Below are positions 26,324-36,077 of a stretch of 64,000 bases of DNA, one piece after another. The stretch comes from Curtobacterium sp. S6 (GTDB taxonomy: Bacteria; Actinomycetota; Actinomycetes; Actinomycetales; Micrococcaceae). Each line of letters opens with the position of its first letter. Position 1 is the first letter of the stretch. Location: contig NZ_JHEL01000015.1 in NCBI RefSeq assembly GCF_000710345.2, positions 620,001-684,000 on the forward strand, in the 5' to 3' direction. A model generated the notes under the pieces. It saw only the letters and a program-made list of their open reading frames with translations, searched no databases and was not told the DNA's origin. The position numbers and the translations under genes are program-made.

Positions 26324-27874
26324 CTATTCGGCGGCCTCAAAGCGCGGGAAGATCCCCTGGGGCTTCGGCAGCGAGGTCCCCGCGGAGATGCGCTCACCGA
26401 GCGCCGAAAAGACGCGGCGGTCCCCTTCGGGCTGTCCCAGCTGATCCAGGAGCTTCCCCATCGACTCCGGCATCACGGGCTGCACCAGGATGCCGACGAC
26501 GCGGAGGCACTCGAGGGTCACGTACAGGACGGTCCCCATGCGCTCGATGTCGCTCTTGCGCAACTTCCACGGCTCCTGAGCGGTGAAGTACCGATTGACG
26601 TCGGCGATTGCTCGCCAGATGCGCTCCAAGGCGCGGTGGTAATCGAGGTTCTCGAAGTCGTCCCGCACGGCGGCATACAGATCGTCGACGGTCCGGAGGA
26701 TGGATTCGTCGTCGCCGGTGAGTTCCCCGGGGGTCGGGACCTGGCCTTCGCAGTTCTTGGCGACCATCGAGAGGGACCGCTGAGCGAGGTTTCCGAGGTC
26801 GTTCGCGAGGTCTGAGTTGATGCGGGAGATGATGGCCTCCGCGCTGTACGACCCGTCCTGCCCGAAGGTGACCTCACGGAGGAGGAAGAACCGGAGCGGA
26901 TCCACGCCGAAGCTGTCGACCAGCTGCGCGGGGTCCAACACATTGCCCACGGATTTGGACATTTTGGCGCCGTCGACCAGGAGGAACCCGTGTGCGAAAA
27001 CCCGGCGCGGGATCTCCAGCCCGGCGGACCACAGAAAGGCCGGCCAGTAAATCGTGTGGAACCGGGTGATGTCTTTGCCGATGACGTGATAATTGGCCGG
27101 CCAGAATTTGCGGAACATCTCGTCGGTGGTGTCCGGGAAGCCCAAACCGGTGATGTAGTTGGTCAACGCGTCGACCCACACGTACATGATGTGCTTCTCG
27201 TTGCCGGGGACGGGGATGCCCCAGTCGAAGGTGGTCCGGGAAATCGACAGGTCCCGCAGGCCCGAGCGCACGAACGAGGCCACCTCGTTGCGGCGGTACT
27301 CGGGGAAGACGAGTCCCTCGTCGGCGTACAGCTCGAGGAGGCGGTCCTGGTACTTCGACAACCGGAAAAAGTACGATTCCTCTTCGGTCCACTCGACCTC
27401 GGTGTCGGTCGGGATCGCGTAGCGCACGCCATCCGCGCGGACCTCGGTCTCGTCTTCGGCGTAGTACGCCTCGTCCCGCACCGAGTACCAGCCCTCGTAC
27501 TTATCGAGGTAGATGTCCCCGTTGGCCTCCATGCGCCGCCACATTTCTTGGCAGGCGGCGACGTGGTCCTCGTCCGTGGTGCGGATGAACCGGTCGTAGC
27601 TGATGCCCAGCAGATCGTCCATCCGCTTGATCTTCGCGGAGTTGAGATCGGCGAGCTCCTTGGGAGCCATGCCCTGCTTCTGCGCCGAGGTCTGCATCTT
27701 CTGGCCGTGTTCGTCCGTGCCGGTCATGAACCGGACGTCGTAACCGTCGAGGCGCTTGAAGCGCGCCATGACATCGGTGGCGATGTGCTCGTAGGCGTGA
27801 CCGATGTGGGGATCGCCGTTGGGGTAAACGATCGCTGTGGTGATGTAGAACGGCTCGGCAGGCGTGGAAGTCAT
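26324..27874 (-). CDS. metG: Methionyl-tRNA synthetase
   Basis: This enzyme charges initiator and elongator tRNA-Met. The 516-residue class I synthetase has [16 protein letters not shown] (HIGH), TGTDEHGQK, the connective domain without zinc cysteines, and [12 protein letters not shown]. It ends without the C-terminal EMAP/tRNA-binding domain, as mycobacterial MetG does. TAGGAGCC stands immediately before the ATG at 27874. It is on the same strand as the BCAA/serine genes but separated from serA by about 135 bases with a hairpin. Confidence 0.96.
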   Translation of the reverse strand: MTSTPAEPFYITTAIVYPNGDPHIGHAYEHIATDVMARFKRLDGYDVRFMTGTDEHGQKMQTSAQKQGMAPKELADLNSAKIKRMDDLLGISYDRFIRTTDEDHVAACQEMWRRMEANGDIYLDKYEGWYSVRDEAYYAEDETEVRADGVRYAIPTDTEVEWTEEESYFFRLSKYQDRLLELYADEGLVFPEYRRNEVASFVRSGLRDLSISRTTFDWGIPVPGNEKHIMYVWVDALTNYITGLGFPDTTDEMFRKFWPANYHVIGKDITRFHTIYWPAFLWSAGLEIPRRVFAHGFLLVDGAKMSKSVGNVLDPAQLVDSFGVDPLRFFLLREVTFGQDGSYSAEAIISRINSDLANDLGNLAQRSLSMVAKNCEGQVPTPGELTGDDESILRTVDDLYAAVRDDFENLDYHRALERIWRAIADVNRYFTAQEPWKLRKSDIERMGTVLYVTLECLRVVGILVQPVMPESMGKLLDQLGQPEGDRRVFSALGERISAGTSLPKPQGIFPRFEAAE

Positions 27875-27945
27875 GGCTCCTACTCTAAGGCAGACACCGG
27901 GCTTGTCTGTCCCGGTGATCCGAACGATGGGTGGTGAGGCTCAGA

Positions 27946-27987
27946 CGGACGCCGCCCCGTTCCTGCGCGAGGAACGGAACGGCGTCC
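27946..27987 (-). terminator. Hairpin after serA
   Basis: CGGACGCCG (27946-27954) pairs with CGGCGTCCG (27979-27987), with an inner CCGTTCC/GGAACGG stem around a seven-base loop and two mismatches between the stems. It lies 22 bases beyond the serA stop. There is no U-tract. Confidence 0.55.
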
Positions 27988-28009
27988 GGCGGTCCGCGGG
28001 GGTCTCGGG

Positions 28010-29614
28010 CTATTCCGCCAGGGAGGCGAAGGCCGCGAGATCGGCGTCGATCGTCGCCTTGATCGAGGCGAGCATCTCGGGCGTTGCCGGCGAATCCAGG
28101 GCCAGGACCGAGAAGGCGCGGTGGCCCTTGGTCTGGTCCTCACCGCTGGAGACCTGCATTCCGGCGATGTTGATGCTGGCCGTGCCCAACAACGTGCCCA
28201 TGGCCGCGATGACGCCGGGACGATCGCGGTAATCGAGGAACAGCATGTTGTTGGTCAGCGCGACCTCGAAGTCGAATCCGTTGATCCCGGTGAGCTTCTC
28301 GACGAGCTTCGGACCCGTCACGGTTCCGGAGACGCTGACCCGGGTGCCGTCGGCGAGGATCGCGGAGAGGGTCGTTTCGTTGCGGAAACCTTCGACCTCG
28401 GTGGTCGTGGTCAAGGAGACCTCCACACCGCGCTGCTCGGCAATCGACGGAGCGTTGACGTAGGAGACCTTTTCCGAGATCACATCCGTGAAGACACCCT
28501 TGAGGGCGGCGAGCTTGAGGGAGGAGACGTCCCGATCCGCGATCTCGCCCGCGACCTTGACGTCCACGCTGGTCAGAGGGGAATCGTGGGTCAGCGCGGT
28601 GAGCACCCGGCCCAGCTTCTCGGCCAGGGGAATTCCGGGCCGCACGGCTGAGTCGATCGGGCCTCCGGCGACGTTGACGGCGTCCGGGACGAGCTCGCCC
28701 TCGAGGGCCAGCTTGACGGACTTGGCGACCGAGATTCCGGCCTTCTCCTGGGCTTCGGCCGTCGAGGCGCCGAGGTGCGGCGTCGTGACCACGTTGTCCA
28801 TGCCCACGAAGCCGACTCCCTCCGGGGGCTCGCTGACGTAGACGTCGATGGCGGCCCCGGCGATGGTCTTACTCTTGAGGGCCTCGCTGAGATCCTGCTC
28901 GTCGATCAGGCCGCCGCGGGCGACGTTGACGACGAAGGCCGACGGCTTCATCAGCTCGAAGGCGTGGGCGTCGACCATGCCGATGGTCTCGGGGGTCTTG
29001 GGCATGTGGATCGTGATGATGTCCGATTCGCGGAACAAGGTCTCCAAATCGACCATCTGCGCCCCGAGCGCCGCCGCGCGCGAGCCGCTGACAAAGGGAT
29101 CGTAGGCGAGGATTTCGGTTCCGAAGCTCTGCAACCGCTCGGCCACGAGTCCGCCGATGCGGCCCAGACCGATGATCCCGACCTTCTTCTCGAACAGCTC
29201 CACGCCCGTGTACTTGGAACGTTTCCACTCCCCCGCGCGCATCGACGCGTCCGCCGCCGAAATATTGCGGCACAGCCCCAAGATGTGGCCGACGGTCAGT
29301 TCGGCCGCGGAAATGATGTTGGAGGTCGGGGCGTTGACGACCATGACGCCGGACGCGGTGGCCGCGGCGATGTCGACGTTGTCCAAACCGACGCCCGCAC
29401 GGGCGACGACCTTGAGATTCTTCGCCGCCTGGAATGCCTCGGCGTCCAACCGGGTCGCCGAACGAATCATGATGGCGTCGACGTCTGCGATGTCTCGCAA
29501 CAGCTCGTCGCGATCCGCACCGTTGGTCGTGCGAATCTCGAACCCGGCGCCGAGCGCCTCGACGGTCGCGGGTGAAAGTTCTTCGGCAAGGAGGACCACG
29601 GGGGTCTGAGTCAC
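28010..29614 (-). CDS. serA: D-3-phosphoglycerate dehydrogenase, long form
   Basis: SerA oxidises 3-phosphoglycerate to 3-phosphohydroxypyruvate, the first step of serine synthesis. The 534-residue protein has the NAD motif GLGRIGGLVAERL, the catalytic RGGLIDEQDLSEAL region, and the C-terminal ASB and ACT domains of the long actinobacterial type (LTGINGFDFEVALTN, DYRDRPGVIAAMGTLLG). The ACT domain is the expected site of serine feedback inhibition. The start is GTG at 29614 with AAGGA upstream. A strong hairpin separates it from ilvC, so it probably has its own promoter. Confidence 0.96.
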   Translation of the reverse strand: MTQTPVVLLAEELSPATVEALGAGFEIRTTNGADRDELLRDIADVDAIMIRSATRLDAEAFQAAKNLKVVARAGVGLDNVDIAAATASGVMVVNAPTSNIISAAELTVGHILGLCRNISAADASMRAGEWKRSKYTGVELFEKKVGIIGLGRIGGLVAERLQSFGTEILAYDPFVSGSRAAALGAQMVDLETLFRESDIITIHMPKTPETIGMVDAHAFELMKPSAFVVNVARGGLIDEQDLSEALKSKTIAGAAIDVYVSEPPEGVGFVGMDNVVTTPHLGASTAEAQEKAGISVAKSVKLALEGELVPDAVNVAGGPIDSAVRPGIPLAEKLGRVLTALTHDSPLTSVDVKVAGEIADRDVSSLKLAALKGVFTDVISEKVSYVNAPSIAEQRGVEVSLTTTTEVEGFRNETTLSAILADGTRVSVSGTVTGPKLVEKLTGINGFDFEVALTNNMLFLDYRDRPGVIAAMGTLLGTASINIAGMQVSSGEDQTKGHRAFSVLALDSPATPEMLASIKATIDADLAAFASLAE

Positions 29615-29669
29615 GGTTGTTGTCCTTCGAATATCTGTGATGCGTCTGTGCGGGCGTGAAAACGACGCC

Positions 29670-29701
29670 GGCCGGTCATCCGAGCTTCAGGATGACCGGC
29701 C
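29670..29701 (-). terminator. Terminator of ilvC
   Basis: GGCCGGTCATCC and its perfect complement form 12 pairs around the loop 29682-29689. It lies 30 bases beyond the ilvC stop. On the leftward strand it is followed at a short distance by GTTTTC. Confidence 0.75.
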
Positions 29702-29730
29702 GAGTCGTGTGGGTCACCGTCGAGCGGTGA

Positions 29731-30834
<1,104 letters not shown>

Positions 30835-30856
30835 TCACCCTAGCTGTCCGGACCCC

Positions 30857-30918
30857 CACGCGGCGGTTCGATGCCGCCGCGTGACGAATTTATGAACGGT
30901 CCACGGGGCATGGCCCCG
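30857..30918 (-). terminator. Two hairpins between ilvN and ilvC
   Basis: CACGCGGCGG/CCGCCGCGTG (30857-30866 and 30874-30883, seven-base loop) and CGGGGC/GCCCCG (30904-30909 and 30913-30918). They may attenuate readthrough from ilvBN into ilvC or process the transcript. There is no U-tract. Confidence 0.45.
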
Positions 30919-30926
30919 CGGGTGTC

Positions 30927-31436
30927 TTAATGTCGAAGGGCCTTTTCGCTCATGGATCGCGCTCCGCGGCCCATGCCGAGGGTCCCGGCGCGCACGATCT
31001 CGCGCACGCCGAAAGGCTCCAGCACTTCCAGGAACGCCCGCAATTTATCCGGGGCTCCCGTGGCCTCGATGATGACCGACTCGGTGGAGACGTCAACGAT
31101 CTGGGCCCTGAAAAGGTCGGCGGCCTGCGTGACCTGGATGCGGGATGTCGCATCGGCACGGACCTTGACCATGATGTGATCGCGCTGCACCGAGGTTTCC
31201 GATGGCAGCTCCACGATCTTCAGAACGTGGATCAACTTGTTGAGTTGCTTGGTGACCTGCTCGAGCAGGACCCCGTCCGCGTCGACCACGACGGTGATCC
31301 GGGAGATCCCCGGAACCTCGGTGCCGCCCACGGCGAGGGAGTCAATATTGAATTGGCGCCGGGCAAAGAGACCCGAGACCCGGGCCAGGACACCGGGGGT
31401 GTCTTCGACCAAAACGGACAGCGTATGACGCGACAT
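30927..31436 (-). CDS. ilvN: Acetolactate synthase small (regulatory) subunit
   Basis: IlvN activates the catalytic subunit and confers feedback inhibition by valine. The 169-residue protein has an N-terminal ACT domain, beginning HTLSVLVEDTPGVLARVSGL with the effector-loop segment NIDSLAVG. A C-terminal domain of about 90 residues follows (RDHIMVKVRAD, FRAQIVDVS). It starts five bases after the ilvB stop, so subunit stoichiometry is translationally coupled. Confidence 0.96.
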   Translation of the reverse strand: MSRHTLSVLVEDTPGVLARVSGLFARRQFNIDSLAVGGTEVPGISRITVVVDADGVLLEQVTKQLNKLIHVLKIVELPSETSVQRDHIMVKVRADATSRIQVTQAADLFRAQIVDVSTESVIIEATGAPDKLRAFLEVLEPFGVREIVRAGTLGMGRGARSMSEKALRH

Positions 31437-31440
31437 TGGG

Positions 31441-33258
31441 TTATTCCTCCGTGTTCCAGTCGGGCGAGGTGTCTTTGGCGACCTGAATCGCGTCGTTCGA
31501 GACCCCCGCGGGCACCATCGGCCACACCATGGCATCGGGGCTCACGGTGAAGTCGATCAACACCGGTCGGTCGTTGATCTCGAGCGCCTTGCGAATCGTC
31601 TCGTCGACGTCCTCGTCCCCCGAGCAGCGGAACGCCGCACAACCGTAGGCCTCCGCGAGCTTCACGAAGTCGGGGATCCGGACGGTATCGTGCCCGGTGT
31701 TCAGGTGCGTATTGGAGTATCGCCCGTCGTAGAACAGGGTCTGCCACTGCCGCACCATCCCCAGGGACGAATTGTTGATCACCGCGATCTTGATCGGGAT
31801 CTGATTCAGCACGCACGTGGCCAGTTCCTGATTGGTCATCTGGAAGCAGCCGTCGCCGTCGATGGCCCACACCACGCGGTCGGGATTGCCGACCTTGGCG
31901 CCCATCGCGGCCGGAACCGAATACCCCATGGTCCCCAGGCCCGCGGAGTTCAGCCACTGGTGAGGACGTTCGTACTCGATGAACTGCGCGGACCACATCT
32001 GGTGCTGGCCCACGCCGGAAACGTAGACCGCCTCCGGCCCGGTCAGCTGGCCGATGCGCTGGATGACGTACTGCGGGGATCCGAGACCGTCGTCGGTCGG
32101 CACGTAGCCCAGCGGGTACTCTTCCTTGATCCGATTCAGCACGGCCCACCATCCGCCGAGATCCGGCGCGCCGTTCTCGCGGTGCAGTTCCGCCACGGCC
32201 TCCGTGAGCTCCGGCAACACGGACTTGAGGTCGCCGACGATCGGCACATCGGCGAAGCGGATCTTGGAGATCTCCGCCGGATCGACGTCGACATGAATGA
32301 TCTTCGCCTTCTGCGCGAAGGAGTCGACGACGCCGGTGACGCGGTCGTCGAAACGCGCGCCGAGCGCGACCACGAGGTCCGCCTCCTGCATCGAGGAGAC
32401 CGCCGGGACCGATCCGTGCATGCCCGGCATGCCCAGGTGGTGGGGATCCGAATCAGGGAACGCGCCCCTGGCGGTCAACGTGGTCACGACCGGGGCATCC
32501 GTGAGCCGGACGAGGTCCGCAAGCTCCCGCGACGCGTGGGCCCGGACGGTACCGCCACCAACGTAGAGAACGGGACGCTCGGCGGCGGCCAAGAGCTTCG
32601 CGGCCTCGCGCACCTGCTTGTTGTGACCGCGGACCACCGGGTGGTAGCCCCGCAATTGCATATCCACCGGCCAGGTGAAGTCCATCAGGCCCTGCTGGGC
32701 GTCCTTCGTGATGTCGACGAGCACGGGGCCCGGGCGCCCGGTCGCCGCGATGTGGAAGGCCTCCGCGAGCAGCCGCGGAATCTCCTCGGCGGTCGTGGCC
32801 ATGAACGAATGTTTGGTGATCGGCATGGTCATGCCGACGATGTCCGCCTCCTGGAAGGCGTCCGTCCCCAACACCTTCGAGCCCACTTGGCCGGTGATCG
32901 CGACCATGGGGACCGAGTCCATGTGGGCATCGGCGAGCGCCGTGACCAGGTTGGTGGCACCGGGACCGCTGGTCGCGATGCACACCCCGACCTTGCCGGT
33001 GACGAGGGCGTATCCTTCGGCGGCGTGTCCCGCGCCCTGTTCGTGGCGGACGAGGATGTGACGGATCGTCTTCGAATCCATCAGAGGGTCGTAGGTCGGC
33101 AGGATGGCCCCACCGGGGAGGCCGAAGACGTCGGTGACACCGAGCTTCTCGAGCGTGCGGATGACCGCTTCAGAACCGGTGATTCGTGGGGCGCCGCTCT
33201 GCAACCCGGAAGTCGAGGCAGCAACCGTGGCCGGCGTGGCCGTCGATTCGGTGCTCAT
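31441..33258 (-). CDS. ilvB: Acetolactate synthase large (catalytic) subunit
   Basis: IlvB is the thiamine-diphosphate enzyme that starts valine, leucine and isoleucine synthesis from pyruvate. The 605-residue protein has [14 protein letters not shown], the catalytic glutamate in [14 protein letters not shown], and the ThDP/Mg motif [15 protein letters not shown]. The N-terminal 25 residues are a low-complexity Ser/Thr/Ala extension. The ATG at 33258 follows the attenuator by about 95 bases. The whole ilvBN(C) unit is therefore under leader-peptide control. Confidence 0.97.
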   Translation of the reverse strand: MSTESTATPATVAASTSGLQSGAPRITGSEAVIRTLEKLGVTDVFGLPGGAILPTYDPLMDSKTIRHILVRHEQGAGHAAEGYALVTGKVGVCIATSGPGATNLVTALADAHMDSVPMVAITGQVGSKVLGTDAFQEADIVGMTMPITKHSFMATTAEEIPRLLAEAFHIAATGRPGPVLVDITKDAQQGLMDFTWPVDMQLRGYHPVVRGHNKQVREAAKLLAAAERPVLYVGGGTVRAHASRELADLVRLTDAPVVTTLTARGAFPDSDPHHLGMPGMHGSVPAVSSMQEADLVVALGARFDDRVTGVVDSFAQKAKIIHVDVDPAEISKIRFADVPIVGDLKSVLPELTEAVAELHRENGAPDLGGWWAVLNRIKEEYPLGYVPTDDGLGSPQYVIQRIGQLTGPEAVYVSGVGQHQMWSAQFIEYERPHQWLNSAGLGTMGYSVPAAMGAKVGNPDRVVWAIDGDGCFQMTNQELATCVLNQIPIKIAVINNSSLGMVRQWQTLFYDGRYSNTHLNTGHDTVRIPDFVKLAEAYGCAAFRCSGDEDVDETIRKALEINDRPVLIDFTVSPDAMVWPMVPAGVSNDAIQVAKDTSPDWNTEE

Positions 33259-33352
33259 GTGTTGGTCCTTCTGCTCTGGTGTTCGGTTCGAGTCGGGGCC
33301 GGATGAGGCCCTTCCCATGCCCAGCCGATCGAGTGTGATCGGACCTGACACG

Positions 33353-33385
33353 AAAAAACCCCTCGACCTAGGTGCCGGTGAGGGG
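33353..33385 (-). terminator. ilvB attenuator (intrinsic terminator in the leader)
   Basis: On the leftward strand CCCCTC-ACC pairs with GGT-C-GAGGGG (arms 33380-33385/33377-33379 and 33366-33368/33359-33364), directly followed by TTTTTT (33353-33358). This is a complete Rho-independent terminator placed between a short ORF rich in branched-chain codons and the ilvB start. Confidence 0.88.
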
Positions 33386-33413
33386 TAGCGCGCGGTTCGA
33401 ATTTCGTCGAAAT

Positions 33414-33494
33414 CTAGGCCTGTCGTACCGCGCGACCCGCAATAAGTAGCGAGACGCGTACGCCGGTCAGAATGACGAAATTGTGCTGTGCCAT
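33414..33494 (-). CDS. ilvB leader peptide, 26 residues
   Basis: The short ORF starts ATG 33494 and stops TAG at 33414-33416. Nine of its 26 residues are Val, Ile or Leu: V7 I8 L9, V12, V14, L16 L17 I18 and V23. The core L16-L17-I18 is written CTA-CTT-ATT, and V12 and V23 are GTA. These are codons rarely used in a GC-rich genome, which would make translation sensitive to charged-tRNA supply. The codons for residues 21-23 (33427-33434, CGCGCGGT) can pair with ACCGCGCG downstream (33389-33396), just before the terminator. This is the standard layout of transcription attenuation; the function is inferred. Confidence 0.85.
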   Translation of the reverse strand: MAQHNFVILTGVRVSLLIAGRAVRQA

Positions 33495-33499
33495 GGCTT

Positions 33500-33530
33500 T
33501 ATATTCTTCGGGTCCGGGTGACCCGGTCAA
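33500..33530 (-). promoter_or_regulatory. ilvB promoter with a palindrome in its spacer
   Basis: Leftward -35 TTGACC (33525-33530) is followed after 18 bases by GAATAT (33501-33506) as -10. The -10 ends seven bases from the leader peptide ATG, so transcription may begin at or next to the start codon, giving a leaderless leader ORF. The spacer holds CCGGGT-G-ACCCGG (33514-33526), a perfect dyad overlapping the -35 by two bases, which suits a repressor site. The remaining bases to 33722 contain no gene I can support. Confidence 0.55.
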
Positions 33531-33722
33531 AATCGTATCAAAATGTGAAACCCGCGACATTACCCCCGGCGTGGCCCACGGCACCCGTTCGGAAGGTCAC
33601 GGTGTTGCGGTGGAGCGCAACACGACGCGACGCATTTGGGCCTTGGGCGAAATACCGTGACGGATATCCACAGATCCGTCGCAACCCACCCGTACCGATT
33701 CGGTCCTCGATAGAATCGACCC

Positions 33723-34175
33723 ATGTCCCGCGAAACGGAATCCACGACTCTTCTCTCCGAGCGACTGCGTAGCGTCTTTGACCGTCACGTCTTGAACTAC
33801 GGCGCGTACAACCTCGTCTACACCACCGGGATCAGCTGTCCGGGACGGGCAGCGGAATCCGGGCATCGAGCGGATGAGGCAGGGCATTTCATCGTCGGGT
33901 ATCGGCGCGTCCCCTCGGAGATCGTCGTAGTCCCCATGAATCCGCGCGAGATGGAGTCCACCGGGGTCCCGGTGTCCATCGACAACACCAATCTGATCGA
34001 GGCGAAGACCTCGGACTGCGGCGCATTTTCCCTCGAGACCACCTCCGGGGCGCTCTTTGATCTGAACGTCTCGCCGCTGACCGAGGTCGACACCGTCCGG
34101 GGCAGGGAAGTCCTCGAACAGGAAGCGGATCAGGACGACTTTCTCAGCTATCTCCGCCAGGTTGCCGCCGCGTGA
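33723..34175 (+). CDS. Uncharacterised 150-residue protein
   Basis: I do not recognise the family. The protein is acidic and soluble, with no signal peptide or membrane helix. It begins MSRETESTTLLSERLRSVFD, has a GYRRVPSEIVVVPMNP segment suggestive of a beta-strand core, and ends in DDFLSYLRQVAAA. Codon choice is like that of the neighbours, so it is unlikely to be a shadow frame. A TAGAAT box (33711-33716) ends six bases before the ATG, so the mRNA is probably leaderless. It stands alone between the ilvB promoter and the tRNA-Lys promoter. Confidence 0.6.
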   Translation: MSRETESTTLLSERLRSVFDRHVLNYGAYNLVYTTGISCPGRAAESGHRADEAGHFIVGYRRVPSEIVVVPMNPREMESTGVPVSIDNTNLIEAKTSDCGAFSLETTSGALFDLNVSPLTEVDTVRGREVLEQEADQDDFLSYLRQVAAA

Positions 34176-34206
34176 CGTTCACTGCATCACAATGCGGCGG
34201 TTCAAC

Positions 34207-34235
34207 TTGCACGGGCATCGGCGTCTGCGTATAGT
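34207..34235 (+). promoter_or_regulatory. Promoter of the tRNA-Lys pair
   Basis: The -35 TTGCAC (34207-34212) and -10 TATAGT (34230-34235) have a 17-base spacer, the best sigma-70-type match in the window. The first tRNA begins 50 bases further on. Confidence 0.78.
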
Positions 34236-34285
34236 TTCAGTTCGTTGCCGAAGCGCGAGAGATTCTTCTCCGCGTGGAACGGTAG

Positions 34286-34358
34286 GCGCCTCTAGCTCAA
34301 TTGGCAGAGCAATTGACTCTTAATCAATGGGTTCCGGGTTCGAGTCCCGGGGGGCGCA
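34286..34358 (+). tRNA. tRNA-Lys (anticodon CTT), first copy
   Basis: The 73-base cloverleaf has acceptor GCGCCTC/GGGGCGC (one T-G pair), anticodon loop CTCTTAA giving CTT, T-arm CCGGG-TTCGAGT-CCCGG and discriminator A. CCA is not encoded. It shares a promoter with the second copy. Confidence 0.96.
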
Positions 34359-34393
34359 CGGAAGCATTCGTGCTTCTCGCTCACGAGCAACAC

Positions 34394-34466
34394 GCGCCTC
34401 TAGCTCAATTGGCAGAGCAATTGACTCTTAATCAATGGGTTCCGGGTTCGAGTCCCGGGGGGCGCA
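34394..34466 (+). tRNA. tRNA-Lys (anticodon CTT), second identical copy
   Basis: All 73 bases are the same as in the first copy. The spacer is 35 bases. The three bases after it happen to be CCA. A strong terminator follows at once. Confidence 0.96.
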
Positions 34467-34471
34467 CCACC

Positions 34472-34505
34472 GAAGGCCCGATTCTTTTCGAAGAATCGGG
34501 CCTTC
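34472..34505. terminator. Terminator after the tRNA-Lys pair
   Basis: GAAGGCCCGATTCTT (34472-34486) and its perfect complement (34491-34505) form 15 pairs around a TTCG loop. It can also receive leftward transcription from the marR gene. Confidence 0.85.
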
Positions 34506-34617
34506 TGCGTTTCCGGCGGACTTCCGTTGCCGAGAGGCCGTGCGTCCCGGAGCGACCCGGGAAGGGTCGCGCCCTCCCGGGTCTCGCGTGAGGCAACGAT
34601 CCCGCGCGCCGGCTGCG

Positions 34618-35187
34618 CTACGGCCGGGGAGTGCTCGCCTCGACCCCGGGCAGGCCCTCGGCCTCGGCATCTTCGGCGGCCACGCGCTGGCTGGCCACTC
34701 CCTCGGCGACCCACCGGGATTCGGAGGGCAGGCTCGCCATGGTGTCCTTGATGACGGTCAGGGGCATGGTGTCGGTGTCGGAGAGATCCCGAATCACCTG
34801 TTCGAGGGCCTCACGCAGTTCCCCGTGGTTCAGCACGCCGGTTCCCGCGAGTTCCTCTTCGATATTCGTCGCCTGGCTCAGGGACTCTCGCCCCTTATCC
34901 GTGATGACCATGAGGTAACTGCGACGATCGATGGTGCTCCGCTGGCGGGCGATATGCCCGTGGGCTTCCAACCGGGTGAGCGTTTTGCCCATGGTCTGTG
35001 CCTGCACGCCCACCTTGTGGGCCACCTGCGCCTGGGTCAGGCTCCCCTCGCGACTGATGACGTCGAGCGCCATGACGCCCGCGTGGGTCAGGCCCAAGGA
35101 CTGCAATTGGCGGTTCCAATTGTGCTCGAGCATGCGCGCGGCGGTGGACATCAAGCGGCTGATCGACCATTCCTGGATGTGAGGCAT
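34618..35187 (-). CDS. MarR-family transcriptional regulator
   Basis: The 189-residue protein has a winged helix-turn-helix of MarR type: LTHAGVMALDVISREGSLTQ, then VGVQAQTMGKTLTRLEAHGHI and the wing RSTIDRRSYLMVITDKG. MarR proteins usually respond to phenolic or oxidant signals and repress adjacent genes. The C-terminal 35 residues are an unconserved acidic tail. It is divergent from bcp with 122 bases between. Control of the peroxiredoxin is plausible but not shown by an obvious perfect dyad. Confidence 0.88.
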   Translation of the reverse strand: MPHIQEWSISRLMSTAARMLEHNWNRQLQSLGLTHAGVMALDVISREGSLTQAQVAHKVGVQAQTMGKTLTRLEAHGHIARQRSTIDRRSYLMVITDKGRESLSQATNIEEELAGTGVLNHGELREALEQVIRDLSDTDTMPLTVIKDTMASLPSESRWVAEGVASQRVAAEDAEAEGLPGVEASTPRP

Positions 35188-35309
35188 GGAGGCGATTATA
35201 TGCGCGTCCTCCGCGGCGATGGAGTCGCCGAGAACAGATATTACGAGACCGGATCATTAGACTCGACCTCGGACCCATCACCGATCCTGACTTACGGGAA
35301 GGACATCAC

Positions 35310-35789
35310 ATGACCGATGCTCAGCGTTTGACCCCTGGGGAGCCCGCCCCGTCGTTCACGGCCGAGGCGGCCGATGGCTCGACGGTTTCCCTCAACGACT
35401 TCGCCGGTTCCCGCGTCGTCGTTTATTTCTACCCGAAGGCCTCGACGCCGGGCTGCACCACGGAGGCCTGCGACTTCCGGGACCACCTGGCCTCCCTCGC
35501 CTCGCACGGGTACAAGGTCGTGGGGATCTCCCCCGATAAGACGCCCGCCCTCAAGAAGTTCACGGACGAGCAGAGCCTGACCTTCCCGCTGTTGTCGGAT
35601 CCGGATCACGCGATCGCCGAGGCCTATGGCGCGTGGGGGGAGAAGATGAACTACGGTAAGGTCTCCGTCGGTCTGATTCGCTCGACCGTGGTCATCGACG
35701 AGGAAGGCACCGTGCTGGAGGCCCAGTACAACGTCCGCGCCAAGGGTCACGTCGCGAAGTTGCGCCGCGACCTCGGCATCGATTCCTGA
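35310..35789 (+). CDS. bcp: Thiol peroxidase, Bcp/PrxQ type
   Basis: Bcp reduces hydrogen peroxide and organic hydroperoxides using thioredoxin-type reductants. The 159-residue protein has the peroxidatic cysteine C49 in ASTPGCTTEACDF, with the resolving cysteine at C54, five residues on, as in the atypical two-cysteine PrxQ group. The block KVVGISPDKTPALKKF is also typical. It is complete, with ATG at 35310, and is divergent from the marR-type gene. Confidence 0.95.
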   Translation: MTDAQRLTPGEPAPSFTAEAADGSTVSLNDFAGSRVVVYFYPKASTPGCTTEACDFRDHLASLASHGYKVVGISPDKTPALKKFTDEQSLTFPLLSDPDHAIAEAYGAWGEKMNYGKVSVGLIRSTVVIDEEGTVLEAQYNVRAKGHVAKLRRDLGIDS

Positions 35790-35884
35790 CGCCCCTCCGG
35801 ACAGTGCCGGCCGGCTCCGGGGCGGGGCCCACCACCGCACGAGTCGCCTCGTGTAGACTGTGGTGTCGCCGAATCGACCGGCCA

Positions 35885-35969
35885 GCGCGAGTGGTGAAAT
35901 TGGCAGACACGCAGGATTTAGGTTCCTGTGCCGGAAGGCGTGCGGGTTCAAGTCCCGCCTCGCGCACCA
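35885..35969 (+). tRNA. tRNA-Leu (anticodon TAG), CCA encoded
   Basis: This is a class II tRNA with a long variable arm. The acceptor is GCGCGAG/CTCGCGC with discriminator A, followed by an encoded CCA. The anticodon stem CAGGA/TCCTG encloses TTTAGGT, giving TAG, which reads CTA and other CTN codons. It has its own site between bcp and the solute-binding protein gene. CTA is one of the codons in the ilvB leader. Confidence 0.95.
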
Positions 35970-36077
35970 GTAGCAGGTTCCCGGACCGTCTCGGGCGGTC
36001 CGGGCGCCCCGCTGAGACACAGCACATTTCGATCGGCGAGGCATCGCCCCCGCCCGATGGACCGAGGAGTTGACCGA

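Noticed and set aside
34467-34469. An encoded CCA tail on the second tRNA-Lys.
   Set aside because: The first copy lacks it and the bases belong to the following spacer sequence, so the match is most likely chance.
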